DNA of 64,000 nucleotides from contig NC_050476.1 of assembly GCF_013373865.1 (NCBI RefSeq), positions 11,334,001-11,398,000 of the forward strand, given 5' to 3'. The notes under the pieces were generated by a model. That model searched no databases, had not been told where the DNA came from, and worked only from the letters and a program-made list of their open reading frames with translations. This stretch comes from Monomorium pharaonis (lineage: Eukaryota; Arthropoda; Insecta; Hymenoptera; Formicidae). Below, in pieces: positions 45,124 through 54,060 of the stretch. Made by a program: the position numbers and the translations under genes. Each line of letters begins with the position of its first letter. Within the stretch, counting starts at the first letter, position 1.

Positions 45124-46502
45124 ATGAAAGAAAAGAAAGAAAAATATTTTTAAAAATAACAAAAATTATCTTTTCTCTCTTCTCCTGGATCGCTTTAATA
45201 ATTTAAAAAAATCGAATGTTAACTATATTTTAAAATCTGTATATACAAATTTTTATATTTAAACATTGTTATGCAAACAGAACCCATGTTAAAGATATAC
45301 AAAAATTGTCAAATTACGACTTCAGCGCTTATTTGTATTTTCTTCTATTTCCATTTTTATTTGTTATTAGAATAACTATTTTGTTAATTTTTAAATAACG
45401 CCATTGTTCATTTAATTTCAACTACCTTCCCTTATTCTGAACAAGGTTAGCACCTGGTCCGATCCTGAGTTAAAGCGACTCAATTCGTTGACTCGAATCT
45501 TGGACCGACGAACGCACGACTGGAAACGGGTTATAACGAGTCTATCGGCACGTTGATCCATATTTTCGAGTCACAAAAGTGCGTTCGACCCGAGGCAAAT
45601 ACCCTCTCTCTTTTGCATGCCTACGGGAATGGTAAGTTCCGTCACGTCCTTCCCTGCCTTATCTGTTTTTCCTGAAATATCCTTCCTACCGAATAAAAAA
45701 GTTAAAATTCTATAAGGCTGGACGTAACATATACATTTGGGGCATTTCATGTCAAATCAACGACTTTTTTTCCCGACCATTTTTGATTTGGTTAAAAATT
45801 GTTTATATTTTCATACTAAATAATAGTAGCTTCCATGATTTTCTTTAGATATTTATCTGTAATCATAATTAAGTTGTGGAATTTTTCATAAAAATACAGT
45901 TTAAATTTTAAAATGCCTGTAACTTTAAAACGAAGAAAGATATTGTAAAAAATGAGGTGTCCATTTTGGTTTGTTTTTCAACTTTTCGAGGAATTTTTCG
46001 AGGAAAATATCGAAAAAATTAAAAAATAGAATTAATAGTGTTTTAATCAATTTTAATCAAAATTATTGTTTTCCCTTCAATGAGACACCTTCGATTTTCT
46101 TCATAAACTTTATAATGTTTTAGACTTAAAAACAAAATTTTTAACATTTAAGAGAAGAGCGGATTCAAAAATTTCGGTTTTTAAGACCATTTTTAAAATT
46201 TTTTAATTTCGATTTAAAATAAAAAATAAATATTCACAAAATTAATAGGCATTTATTTCCAAGGTTTAATGGTGAGGAAAAAAATGCCAATATTTTATAT
46301 TTCTAAAGATTTTTTGTGCTTTTTTTTCGAAAATAATGTTTGTTAGTTGTTCAGACAATTCCAATTAAGGAAAAAACCCTTCAAATAAATGATATTAGTG
46401 AAATCAAACGTATTTTATTAAAAATCATTACATGAAATCATGAACTTTTGTTGTTAATTTACATAGTTAACCTAAATAAATACTTAATTATTTATTAACT
46501 AA

Positions 46503-47157
46503 TTATGTTATTTCCCTTTTTCTATGAACTCTTCCATTTTTTAATACTTTATGAGTTTTTATATCAGTTGATTGAGAAAATATCTTAACGTTTATAGTTC
46601 CATTTGTACTGGGTATAGCGCAATGAATTCTATGTGTTTCTGGTATCAGTTTAGTACTGTCAAAGCGATTAAGTAACTCGGTTGTCATTGAATCGTAATT
46701 TTCTTTTGAAGAAAATTATGATTCAATGATAACTGAGTTACTTAATTGCTTTTACAGTGCTAAATCGATACCATCAAAAATTTATCTTCCATTTCCGAGC
46801 ACGTTAATTGACCGAGAAGTCCACTCGTAGAATTCTTGTGGTGTTGTTATTTGCGGATCATGAGGAAATTAAAGACTCGCTCGAGCCGCCATTCTTTTGA
46901 CAGTACCACTTATACCATCGCAGGGCACTTTGCTATGCGCAGTAGCAAGGAAGTGTCTTTCTGCTTGTATCCTATGATCCTGTTGATGATAATACAAGTT
47001 AATATAATGAAGTGCTTATAGTTCTTAAACTTTTGTGGTGCACTGTCTGAGAAATAATAAATTTTTGAAATATTTTTCGAAAGAGTTTTTATAAGACCGG
47101 TCACGATTTTTGAATAGACATGGACAGCTACAGCATCATGACTCATACTATCCGATA
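46503..47157 (-). pseudogene. T2 transposase fragment (HGKGACDG family)
   Basis: Minus-strand blocks: SKNISKIYYFSDSAPQKFKN (about 47020-47080), then in another frame ERHFLATAHSKVPCDGISG and VKRMAARASL (46875-46960), EFYEWTSRSIN (about 46810-46845) and a C-terminal stretch ending HRKREIT (46503-46688). The FSDSA and HSKVPCDG blocks parallel FTDSA and HGKGACDG of T1. The Lys-to-Val and other changes plus frameshifts show that it is dead. Part of the coding sequence is duplicated in inverted form next to itself (46642-46772). Confidence 0.6.
46642..46772. repeat. Fold-back of coding sequence in T2 (arms of about 63 bp)
   Basis: GGTATCAGTTTAGTACTGTC and the next 40 bases are matched by an inverted, slightly diverged copy ending in CGATACC. 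Centre at about 46707. It would form a long hairpin and duplicates part of the transposase sequence. Confidence 0.75.
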
Positions 47158-47159
47158 TA

Positions 47160-48446
47160 TTAGGTGTACAACTTCTGCCGTTTTCCAATAGATGACTGTA
47201 GCGGTAAGTGGTGGTCGATATAAATAGATCGTAAACATCATACAATAAGCTTACGCATTTGTAAACATAACGCCATCGAAATATTAGTCGATTTGTGTCT
47301 GCATCATAAAGTTATTCTCGATTGAAAATGTCAGCTTACGAGCCAAATTCTCATCATTTGCGAGAAGTTTTAATTTTTTGCTTCAATATGAAGAAATCTG
47401 CGGCTGAAACTCATCGAATGTTCTCAAATACGTATGGTGAGGCCGCTATTAGTGAAAGAACGTGCCGAGAGTACGTTCAACGCTTCAAAAACGGTTATTT
47501 TGACGTCGAAGACCGGCATGGCGGTGGAAGAGAAAAGGTTTTCGAAGATGCAGAATTGGAGGCATTACTTGATCAAGACTCGTGTCAAACTTAAGAAGAA
47601 TTGACAGGATCATTAGGAAAGACTCAACAAACCATTTCAAAACGCCTGAAAGTCATGGGAATGATCAGAAGCAAGGAAATTGGGTGCCGTACGAGTTTTG
47701 AAGCCGAGAGATGTTGAACGACGTTTGTTTGCTTGTGAACAGCTGCTTGCAAGGCAAAGACGAAAAGGATTTCTGCATCGTGTTGTGATTGGGGACGAAA
47801 AATGTGTTCATTACGATAACCCCAAGCGCAGAAAATCATATAGGACTTTCCGGCCATGCTTTCACGTCGACAGCCAAACCGAATATTCACGGCTTCAAGA
47901 TCATGTTCTGTATTTGGTGGGACGATGCTCGGCGTAGTGTATTATGAGCTACTAAAACCGACTGAAACTCTCACAGACGATCGGTATCGAAAGCAATTGA
48001 TGCGTTTGAACCGAGCACTGAAAGACAAACGGCCACGATACAACGATAGATACGATAAAATGATTTTGCAGCATGACAATGTTTGACCCCATGTCGCAAA
48101 GTCCGTCAAAACATATTTGGAAACGTTGAAATGGGTAGTTCTACCTCATCCGACATATTCTCCGGACATTGCTCCCTCTGACCATTACCTGTTTCGATCA
48201 ATGACACACGGCCTGGCTGACCAGCACTTCCGTTCTTATGAAGAAGTGAAAAATTGGATCAATTTGTGGATCGTCTTAAAAAATGACCAATTTTTCGACG
48301 CGGGATTCGTATGCTGCTAGAAAAGTGGGAGAAAGTAATGGCCAGCGATGGACAATACTTTGAATCGTATATGTATAACCTATTTTTCACAATAAAGCCT
48401 CGAAATTCGAAAAAAAAAACCAGCGGAAGCAAAGTTGTACACCTAA
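47160..48446 (+). mobile_element. mariner transposon (1287 bp) with TA duplication
   Basis: TTAGGTGTACAACTT and AAGTTGTACACCTAA are inverted ends with TA outside (47158-47159, 48447-48448). Length and layout match the mariner group. It lies exactly at the junction between T2 and the polymerase B relic. Confidence 0.93.
47328..48370 (+). pseudogene. mariner transposase, decayed
   Basis: The N-terminal helix-turn-helix region starts at ATG 47328 (MSAYEPNSHHLREVLIFCF) and includes KSAAETHRMFSNTYGEAAIS. The catalytic triad region is recognisable: the first Asp in VVIGDEKCVHYDNPKR (usually GDEKW; here Trp to Cys), the second in ILQHDNV (followed by a stop, where HDNARPH is usual) and the third in PTYSPDIAPSDHYLF, the D,D34D arrangement. 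The C terminus ends near EKVMASDGQYFE. A TAA at 47592 and several frame changes break it. Confidence 0.92.
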
Positions 48447-48470
48447 TAATCGGTGTCAACGTATGGCATC

Positions 48471-50036
48471 GGTTTTCAGTTCGAACGCTGGGTGAATACA
48501 ATGATCTGAATTTAAGAACAGATGTGTTGTTATTAGCCGACGTTTTTGAAAATTTCCGCGATAAATGCTTAGAAAGTTATGGTCTTGATCCTGCGCATTA
48601 TTACACTCTCCCAAGATACACGAGGAATTCTATGTTAAAATATACAAAAATTACTGTCGAACTGCTTACGGACATTGACATGGTAATGTTCATCGAGCGC
48701 AGTATACGCGGCGGTCTCAGTCAATGTTCAACCAGATATACACAGGCTAACAACAAGTACATGCAGATGTACGACCCATCGAAACCTTATATCTTATGTA
48801 TTTTGACGTTAATAATTTGTATGGTTGGGCGATGTGTCAACCATTGCCGTATGGAGAATTTCAATGACGTCTCGAATTTTGACGTAATTGCGATCTGACC
48901 TACCTTTCTGCCCGACACGCGATAAACCACCAAGCAAGCGAGAATATAAACTTCTTGCCACGCTGTATGATAAGAAACATTATGTCATCCACTACCGCAA
49001 CCTGCAGTAGTGCATGCATCACGGTCTTCGTATCACGAAGATACACCGTATATTAGAATTCGCACAATCTCCATGGCTTTGTAAATACATAGAATTAAAT
49101 ACACGATTCAGGAAACCCTCGCCAAAAATAATTTCGAAAAAAACTTGTATAAATTAATGAATAATGCGGTGTTTGGTAAAACCATGGAGAATGTGCGCAA
49201 TCATGTTGACGTTAAGTTGTTGACGAAATGGGCGTGGCGATATAGTGCGGAAACAATGATCGCGAAATCAAATTTTTACAGTCAAAGTATTTTTGCGGAA
49301 AATTTAATCGCCGTTGAACTTAGAAAACTCGAGGTAAAATTATATAAGCCGATTTACGTAGGCATGTGTATTCTAGATATTTCTAATAGCAAATTCGGTT
49401 GCATTAGTGCACACTAAGTGCGCACTAAGGCTTGTTACATACTTTACATCAGTATTCTTATATTTAAGAATACATGTTCAAAAACTATTTAACCAAAAAA
49501 TAATTCTATGAATGTTGTACAGATTATTTTACTGGTTAAGAAGTATTTTAAGAAGAATTTAAGATGATTCTTAAATATAAAAATTGACTATAAACAAGCC
49601 TTAATATACACTCAGTGCGCAATAATGCAAGCAACCGAATTCGCTATAAGACTTGTCTATATGAATTTTACCACGAGTACATGCTACCTCTGTATCGCGA
49701 CAAATGTAGAGTCATGTATACCGACGTGATATAGAGACAATGACAGTCTCATATATCACGTTGAGTGCGAGGATATTTACCAGATGATGAAACGCGATGT
49801 CGCTAGGTTCGACACGAGCGATTATCCGGTCGACAATGTGTATGGTATGCCTCTCGAAAATAAAAAAGTTCTAGATCTGATAAAAGATGAGCACAATGGC
49901 GTGATAATGACTGAGTTCGTTAGACTTAAAGCAAAGATGTATGTGTTAAAGGTGGATGGAAAGAAGGACACTAAAAAGGCGAAAGGTGTCAAGAATAACG
50001 TAGTAGTCTTCCAATCGTCGCACGGAGCATTATTAA
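48471..50036 (+). pseudogene. Protein-primed family B DNA polymerase (pPolB), broken
   Basis: Replicative polymerase that starts from a protein primer. Visible blocks: LNLRTDVLLLADVFENF and LDPAHYYTLP (exonuclease-to-palm linker), MFIERSIRGGLSQ, palm motif A in FDVNNLYGWAMCQPLP (about 48814, in another frame), HYVIHYRNLQ (about 48976), motif B in KLMNNAVFGKTMEN (49150-49191) and KPIYVGMCILDIS (about 49345). After a 260-bp MITE come the continuation HEYMLPLYRDKC (about 49668) and motif C, where YTD is separated from DSLIYHVEC-like sequence by about 10 extra bases. The C-terminal part is EFVRLKAKMYVLKVDGKKDTKK-like (49912-49980). At least four frame changes and stops. The N terminus is missing at the mariner junction. 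Confidence 0.85.
49387..49646. mobile_element. MITE (260 bp) inserted in pPolB, TAA duplication
   Basis: TAGCAAATTCGGTTGC and GCAACCGAATTCGCTA are inverted, with TAA at 49384-49386 and 49647-49649. Removing the element and one TAA restores the reading frame between ILDIS and the following CLYEF-like codons. The 3-bp TAA target fits PIF/Harbinger-type MITEs. Confidence 0.88.
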
Positions 50037-50313
50037 TTTGACGATTCGCATTATGGATCAAGACAGTTAATTACTCGATTTTTGCGGAGAGGAGATTACC
50101 GTTAGATTACACGTACGAAGACGATAACGTGAGATGTTCGTGTTGAATGAGCAGGTTGGAGGACACAATTTTTATGCCAATCAAGATTATTCAACCGTGT
50201 GACATAAATTGTACGACAATTAAAAATGTTCAATCGTCTGATAAAAAGAAACTCACCGCGTCAAACGTTAAATTTTTTAAATCATTGGGATTCATTGTAC
50301 GAAATATCTAAGA
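50037..50313 (+). pseudogene. Remnants of two small reading frames between pPolB and the capsid-like gene
   Basis: A C-terminal piece reading FCGEEITVRLHVRRR-like codons (about 50076-50110) corresponds to the end of the protein encoded intact-ish at 56647-57291 on copy 2. Next is a short frame starting MSRLEDTIFMPIKIIQPCD-like (50151 onwards) with stops after about 55 codons. Both are broken. The abrupt switch at 50036 implies a deletion of most of the first gene. Confidence 0.45.
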
Positions 50314-51484
50314 TGTCTAACATCTTGAATATTGGAGGTGAGCTGATCTTTGACGACAGCATCGTCAAAATTGAAACTCATACGTACAATCCGTACGCCA
50401 ACACCACATTTGGATATAGTGATGAAATAAGAATACCCATACAACAACAGGATTTATACACGTTGCCATGTGACAGTTTTCTCTACGTCGAAGGAAGATT
50501 GGTGGTGAAGAAGAAAGACGATATGGATAAGGATAAGGATGAGATAAATCTCGGAAATAATTGCGTGGCGTTTATGTTTGATGAAATTCGATACGAAATC
50601 AACGGTGTGGAAATTGATCGCAACAGAAACGTTGGAACAACCAATACCCTCAAGAACTACGTATCATTATCATATGACAAAGCAGTAATTATGCAGAATG
50701 CAGAATGGGAATTTTTGTGGATACTTCAACTTTTGAGTAGCGCTTAATGTATTATTAAGCTTTTGCGAGGATTACAAACGCGTTAATGCTCGTCAAGAAT
50801 TGATTTTGATACGAGCGCGCGATAACAATTCTATCATTGGAAATTCTATGGCTCAACTGGAAATTGAATTATTTAAAGTGCAGTGGCGGATGCTGCATGT
50901 TACGTTAAACGAAGTCAACAAATTATCTTTGTTGCGAGCTTTGGAGAGTGGACAATGTATAAGTATGAGTTTTCGCTCCTGGGATCTGTACGAGTACGAC
51001 GAAACATTCATGGGCTGTCAAAACTGCAATTCAACTCGAGAAACCACGCTTCGTTATCTTTGCACTGCAGACTGGTCGAAAAAATATCATGTCTCAAGAT
51101 GCTACAATCTTTGACGACTGTAATTTGACTAACGTAAAACTTTATCTAAACTCCGAATTTTATCCATACGACGACTTGAATTTGGATTTTCGTAAATCTA
51201 TATATGCCATTCTGTATGACACGTATCGACGTTTTGGTAAATCTTATTATGGATATGAGTGTGAAACATTGCTCAATGTAATCACATTCCTGGGAAAAGG
51301 ACCTTTTGCGGTCATTGATTGTTCACGACAAGACGAATCCGTCAAGAGTGCTACCATGGATGTGCGCATAGAATTTGATTGCAAGGAAAATTTTCCTGCG
51401 AATACTACCGCTTATTGTCTCATTTTACATGATCGTGTAATTGAATATTATCCTTTGTCCAACGTAGTGCGCAAAATTATGTAA
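50314..51484 (+). pseudogene. Capsid-like protein of the virus-derived element, copy 1
   Basis: Starts MSNILNIGGELIFDDSIVKI and reads on through QQDLYTLPCDSFLYVEG, AFMFDEIRYEINGVEIDRN and NYVSLSYDKAV. The sequence then shifts frame and continues as ELFKVQWRMLHVTLNEVNK (50860-50916), ending NVVRKIM at 51484. Length about 380-390 codons. The beta-rich, poorly charged pattern with short loops suits a jelly-roll capsid protein, but no fold can be proven by eye. Proteins like this occur next to pPolB in other insect elements, as far as I recall. At least three frame changes inactivate it. Copy 2 is at 54061-56376 on the minus strand. Confidence 0.55.
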
Positions 51485-51546
51485 CATCAAACTGATAAAA
51501 ACTGAGATATTTAGCATTAAAGTACAGTCTTGAAAAATTACTTATC

Positions 51547-52076
51547 ATGATCGTACCGACATTTGTGGATCTGCAAGAATTCATTGTCGATAAAAAATTT
51601 ATCGTAAAGAAAGTGGCGGTACTAATTGTAAGAAAAGGAACAGTTCTCACGCATTACATTTTTGCTATGCCCATGCCATGGCGTGTTCTTACAAAATCGG
51701 ACAAATCTTGCGCTTCTTGGTTGATTGCCTATTATCATGGATTGCAGTGAAAGGACGGGATGATACCGTACAGCATGGCAAAACGTCTGATTACATCTGC
51801 TGTGTGTAATACGGATGACAGCAATAACTATCGTATACGTTAAGGGACTTCAGAAACGAGAATGGTTGACGGACATGCTCGATACTGATAATGGGATATA
51901 TATCAAGACAATCGGATTACAAAGACACTGAATCTTTAAATAATCTAGATGTTAGTAATACTATACGATGTGAAAACATATTAAGAATTGTGCATTACAA
52001 AATGTATTTAAAATATATAACTGGTGGCCGCAACACCAAAATAATTGCGAAATTTTTTCAAAATACAAAAAAATAG
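51547..52076 (+). pseudogene. Small protein downstream of the capsid-like gene
   Basis: Begins MIVPTFVDLQEFIVDKKFIV and reads to ASWLIAYYHGLQ, then a TGA (51748-51750). It continues in other frames with IPYSMAKRLITSAVC (about 51763) and KDTESLNNLDVSNTIRC (51921-51971), and ends at 52076. The total would be about 170 codons. I do not recognise a function; it lies in the same position relative to the capsid-like gene as expected for this element type. Confidence 0.45.
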
Positions 52077-52127
52077 AACGCAATAAAATGTTTATTTCTA
52101 CCCTTTCTCTGTAGATGTTTAATGTAG

Positions 52128-52231
52128 TTTAATAGTAGTTCGATAGCTATACAATGCAGATCGATAGCTGTATAATGCAGTTTGATAACGGTTCGATAGC
52201 TGTATGATGCAGTTTGATAGTGGTTCGTTAG
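52128..52231. repeat. Tandem repeat of about 32 bp, left part
   Basis: Units of GATAGCTGTATGATGCAGTT type, about three copies. The array continues in the same orientation at 53453-53575, on the other side of foldback element B, so B inserted into a pre-existing minisatellite. Confidence 0.8.
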
Positions 52232-53452
52232 GGAGCGGTGCACATGCACACGGTTCAAATGGACACAGTGCATTTGGACACGGTGCTTTTGGACACGATA
52301 TCTTGCGCACGGTTCAAATGGCCACGGTGCATTTGCCCACGGTGCATTTGCACACTGTGCATTTGGACACAAAAGAAATTTTATTAAAAATTTATATGCA
52401 CACCAGTTATATGCACACGTAAAATTTGACCACCGGATATTTGCACACGAAAAAATGCCTACCGTTCACTTGAACACGTAAAAGTTGCACATCGTTAATT
52501 TACACACCGCTCACTTGCACACCATTCACTTGCACACTGTTCACTTGCCCACTACTCATTTGCACACCAAGAAATGCGCACCGATCATTTGCACACGGAA
52601 AGATGCGCACTGATCATTTGCATACCAAAAGGTGTTCATTTGGACACGGTGCTTTTGGACACTGTTTATTTGCACACCGCTCAGTTGCACACCGTTCAAT
52701 TGCACACCGTTCAATTGCACAACGTTCAATCGAACGCATATTAAATATTCATACATTATGGCTGCGTTTGCAATGTGTACATGGGTTAGCGACTTGGACG
52801 GGATAGGTGCGGGAGGGCCCCCCTTGCACCCACCCGCGCGCGCGCGCGTGTGTGTGTGTTTGTGTAAAGCATTTACTGCACCACGTGAGTTTGCGACTTA
52901 AATGGTGTGCAATTGAACGGTGTGCAACTGAGTGGTGTGCAAATAAACGGTGTCCAGAAGCACCGTGTCCAAAAGCACCGTGTCCAAATAAACGGTGTGC
53001 ATATGATCGTTGTGCATCTTTCCGTGTGCAAATGATCAGTGCGCATCTTTCCGTGTGCAAATGATCAGTGCGCATCTTTCCGTGTGCAAATGATCAGTGC
53101 GCATCTTTCCGTATGCAAATGATCGGTGCGCATTTCTTGGCGTGCAAATGAGTGGGCAAGTGAACGGTGTGCAAGTGAATGGTGTGCAAATGAGGGGTGT
53201 GCAAATGAATGGTGTGCAACTTTTACATGTCCAAGTGAACGGTGGTTATTTTTTTGTGTGCAAATATCCGGTGGTCAAATTTTACGTGTGCATATAACTG
53301 GTGTACATTTTTAATAAAATTTCTTTTGTGTCCAAATGCACAGTGTGTAAATGCACCGTGGTCATTTGAACCGTGCGCAAGATATTGTGTCCAAGAACAC
53401 CGTGTCCAAATACACTGTGTCTATTTGAACCGTGTCCAAGTAAGTGCCACCC
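52232..53452. mobile_element. Foldback-type element B (1.2 kb)
   Basis: The left arm (52232-52735) is a tandem series of degenerate units like TTGCACACCGTTCAA and TTGGACACGGTGC. The right arm (52900-53452) carries the same series inverted and in mirrored order, with even local variants matching (AAAAGAAATTTTATTAAAAA in both). The core 52755-52900 has ACATGGGTTAGCGACTT at one side and ACGTGAGTTTGCGACTT at the other, GGGCCCCCCTTGCACCC and a GT run. The flanks GTTCGTTAG and GTTCAATAG match at 7 of 9. Confidence 0.75.
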
Positions 53453-53575
53453 GTTCAATAGCGGTTCAATAATGGATCGATAGCTATATGATAGTTTGAT
53501 AACGGTTCAATAGTGGTTTGATAGCTGTATGATGTGGTTCGATAGCGGTTCAATAGATATACAACGCGTTACAAA
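53453..53575. repeat. Tandem repeat of about 32 bp, right part
   Basis: Continuation of the 52128-52231 minisatellite, units of GATAGCTGTATGATGTGGTT type, in the same orientation. Confidence 0.8.
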
Positions 53576-54060
53576 AGAAATAAATTTTAAAAAATTTATA
53601 AATAATGATTGTAACTTATTTTCTCTCTTTTCTGTTCCTTTGCGGTATAATAGCATGTGCAGAACTGAGTAGAAGGTACATAGACAAGATGGGTGGGAAC
53701 GCATGTATGTGACCGCGTATGACAGACCTCAACGAATGAAAGAGAAAGAGCGAGAGAATGATAAAACTACATGGTTAGAGATATCGCGTATGGGCAAGAG
53801 AGAGACGGAAATTCGCAATAGAGGGAGAGAGCGAGCACCGCGGCGGCGTGCGGTGGCGGGCGGCGGCGGCAGCGGTCGCGGACCCCGATTCCCTCTCTTC
53901 GCTCCCAAGTCGCGGACCCGAAAATCTGCGTCAGCAATTTCCCCACTGAGACTTCGCCCCTTCCGGTTCGAAAGGCTGCGTCAGCAATTCCCACACAGCG
54001 ACCCCCCCCTCGGAGCCCCTGGTTTAAAACCGGCATAGTATTAACTACTTATGTCATACA
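53576..54060. other. No gene recognised; GC-rich block
   Basis: AT-rich to 53760, then a GC-rich part with a GGCGG run (53835-53880) and two direct copies of CTGCGTCAGCAATT (53927, 53977). Short open frames only. No known feature. Confidence 0.5.

Larger units (their letters stand above)
43199..45729 (+). mobile_element. Giant LTR-like element, complete copy R (2531 bp)
   Basis: Termini TGTTACGTCC and GGACGTAACA are exact inverted repeats, and TATA duplicates outside (43195-43198, 45730-45733), as for a solo gypsy LTR of unusual length. It contains a TATA box (44001), a short intron (44339-44431), an Arg-rich ORF and CGAATAAAAAA (about 45693) near the 3' end. This layout implies an R region of about 1.7 kb. 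A truncated, inverted copy lies at 22828-24454. No gag or pol is present in either copy. The alternative is a short-TIR DNA element with its own gene. Confidence 0.7.
45739..47159 (-). mobile_element. DNA transposon T2, second copy of the T1 family, truncated
   Basis: The end GGGGCATTTCATGTCAAATC resembles the T1 end GGGACATTCCACGTCAACTG. Inside, on the minus strand, is the same transposase family. The other end is missing; a mariner sits at the break (47160). Confidence 0.6.
48449..52080 (+). mobile_element. Polinton/Maverick-like virus-derived element, copy 1 (plus strand)
   Basis: A run of decayed genes in one orientation: protein-primed DNA polymerase B, the tail of a second protein, a short reading frame, a capsid-like protein and a small downstream protein. 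The combination occurs as a block, and the same genes recur on the minus strand at 54061-57291. The polymerase type is that of Polintons/Mavericks and adintovirus-like agents; integrase, protease and packaging ATPase are not seen here, so the placement is by inference. An internal deletion joins polymerase (50036) to the next gene. Confidence 0.6.

Noticed and set aside
52232..53452. Short repeats with regular spacing that superficially resemble a CRISPR array
   Set aside because: Units are degenerate, spacers are not unique, the two halves are mirror images, and the genome is an insect. It is a foldback element.
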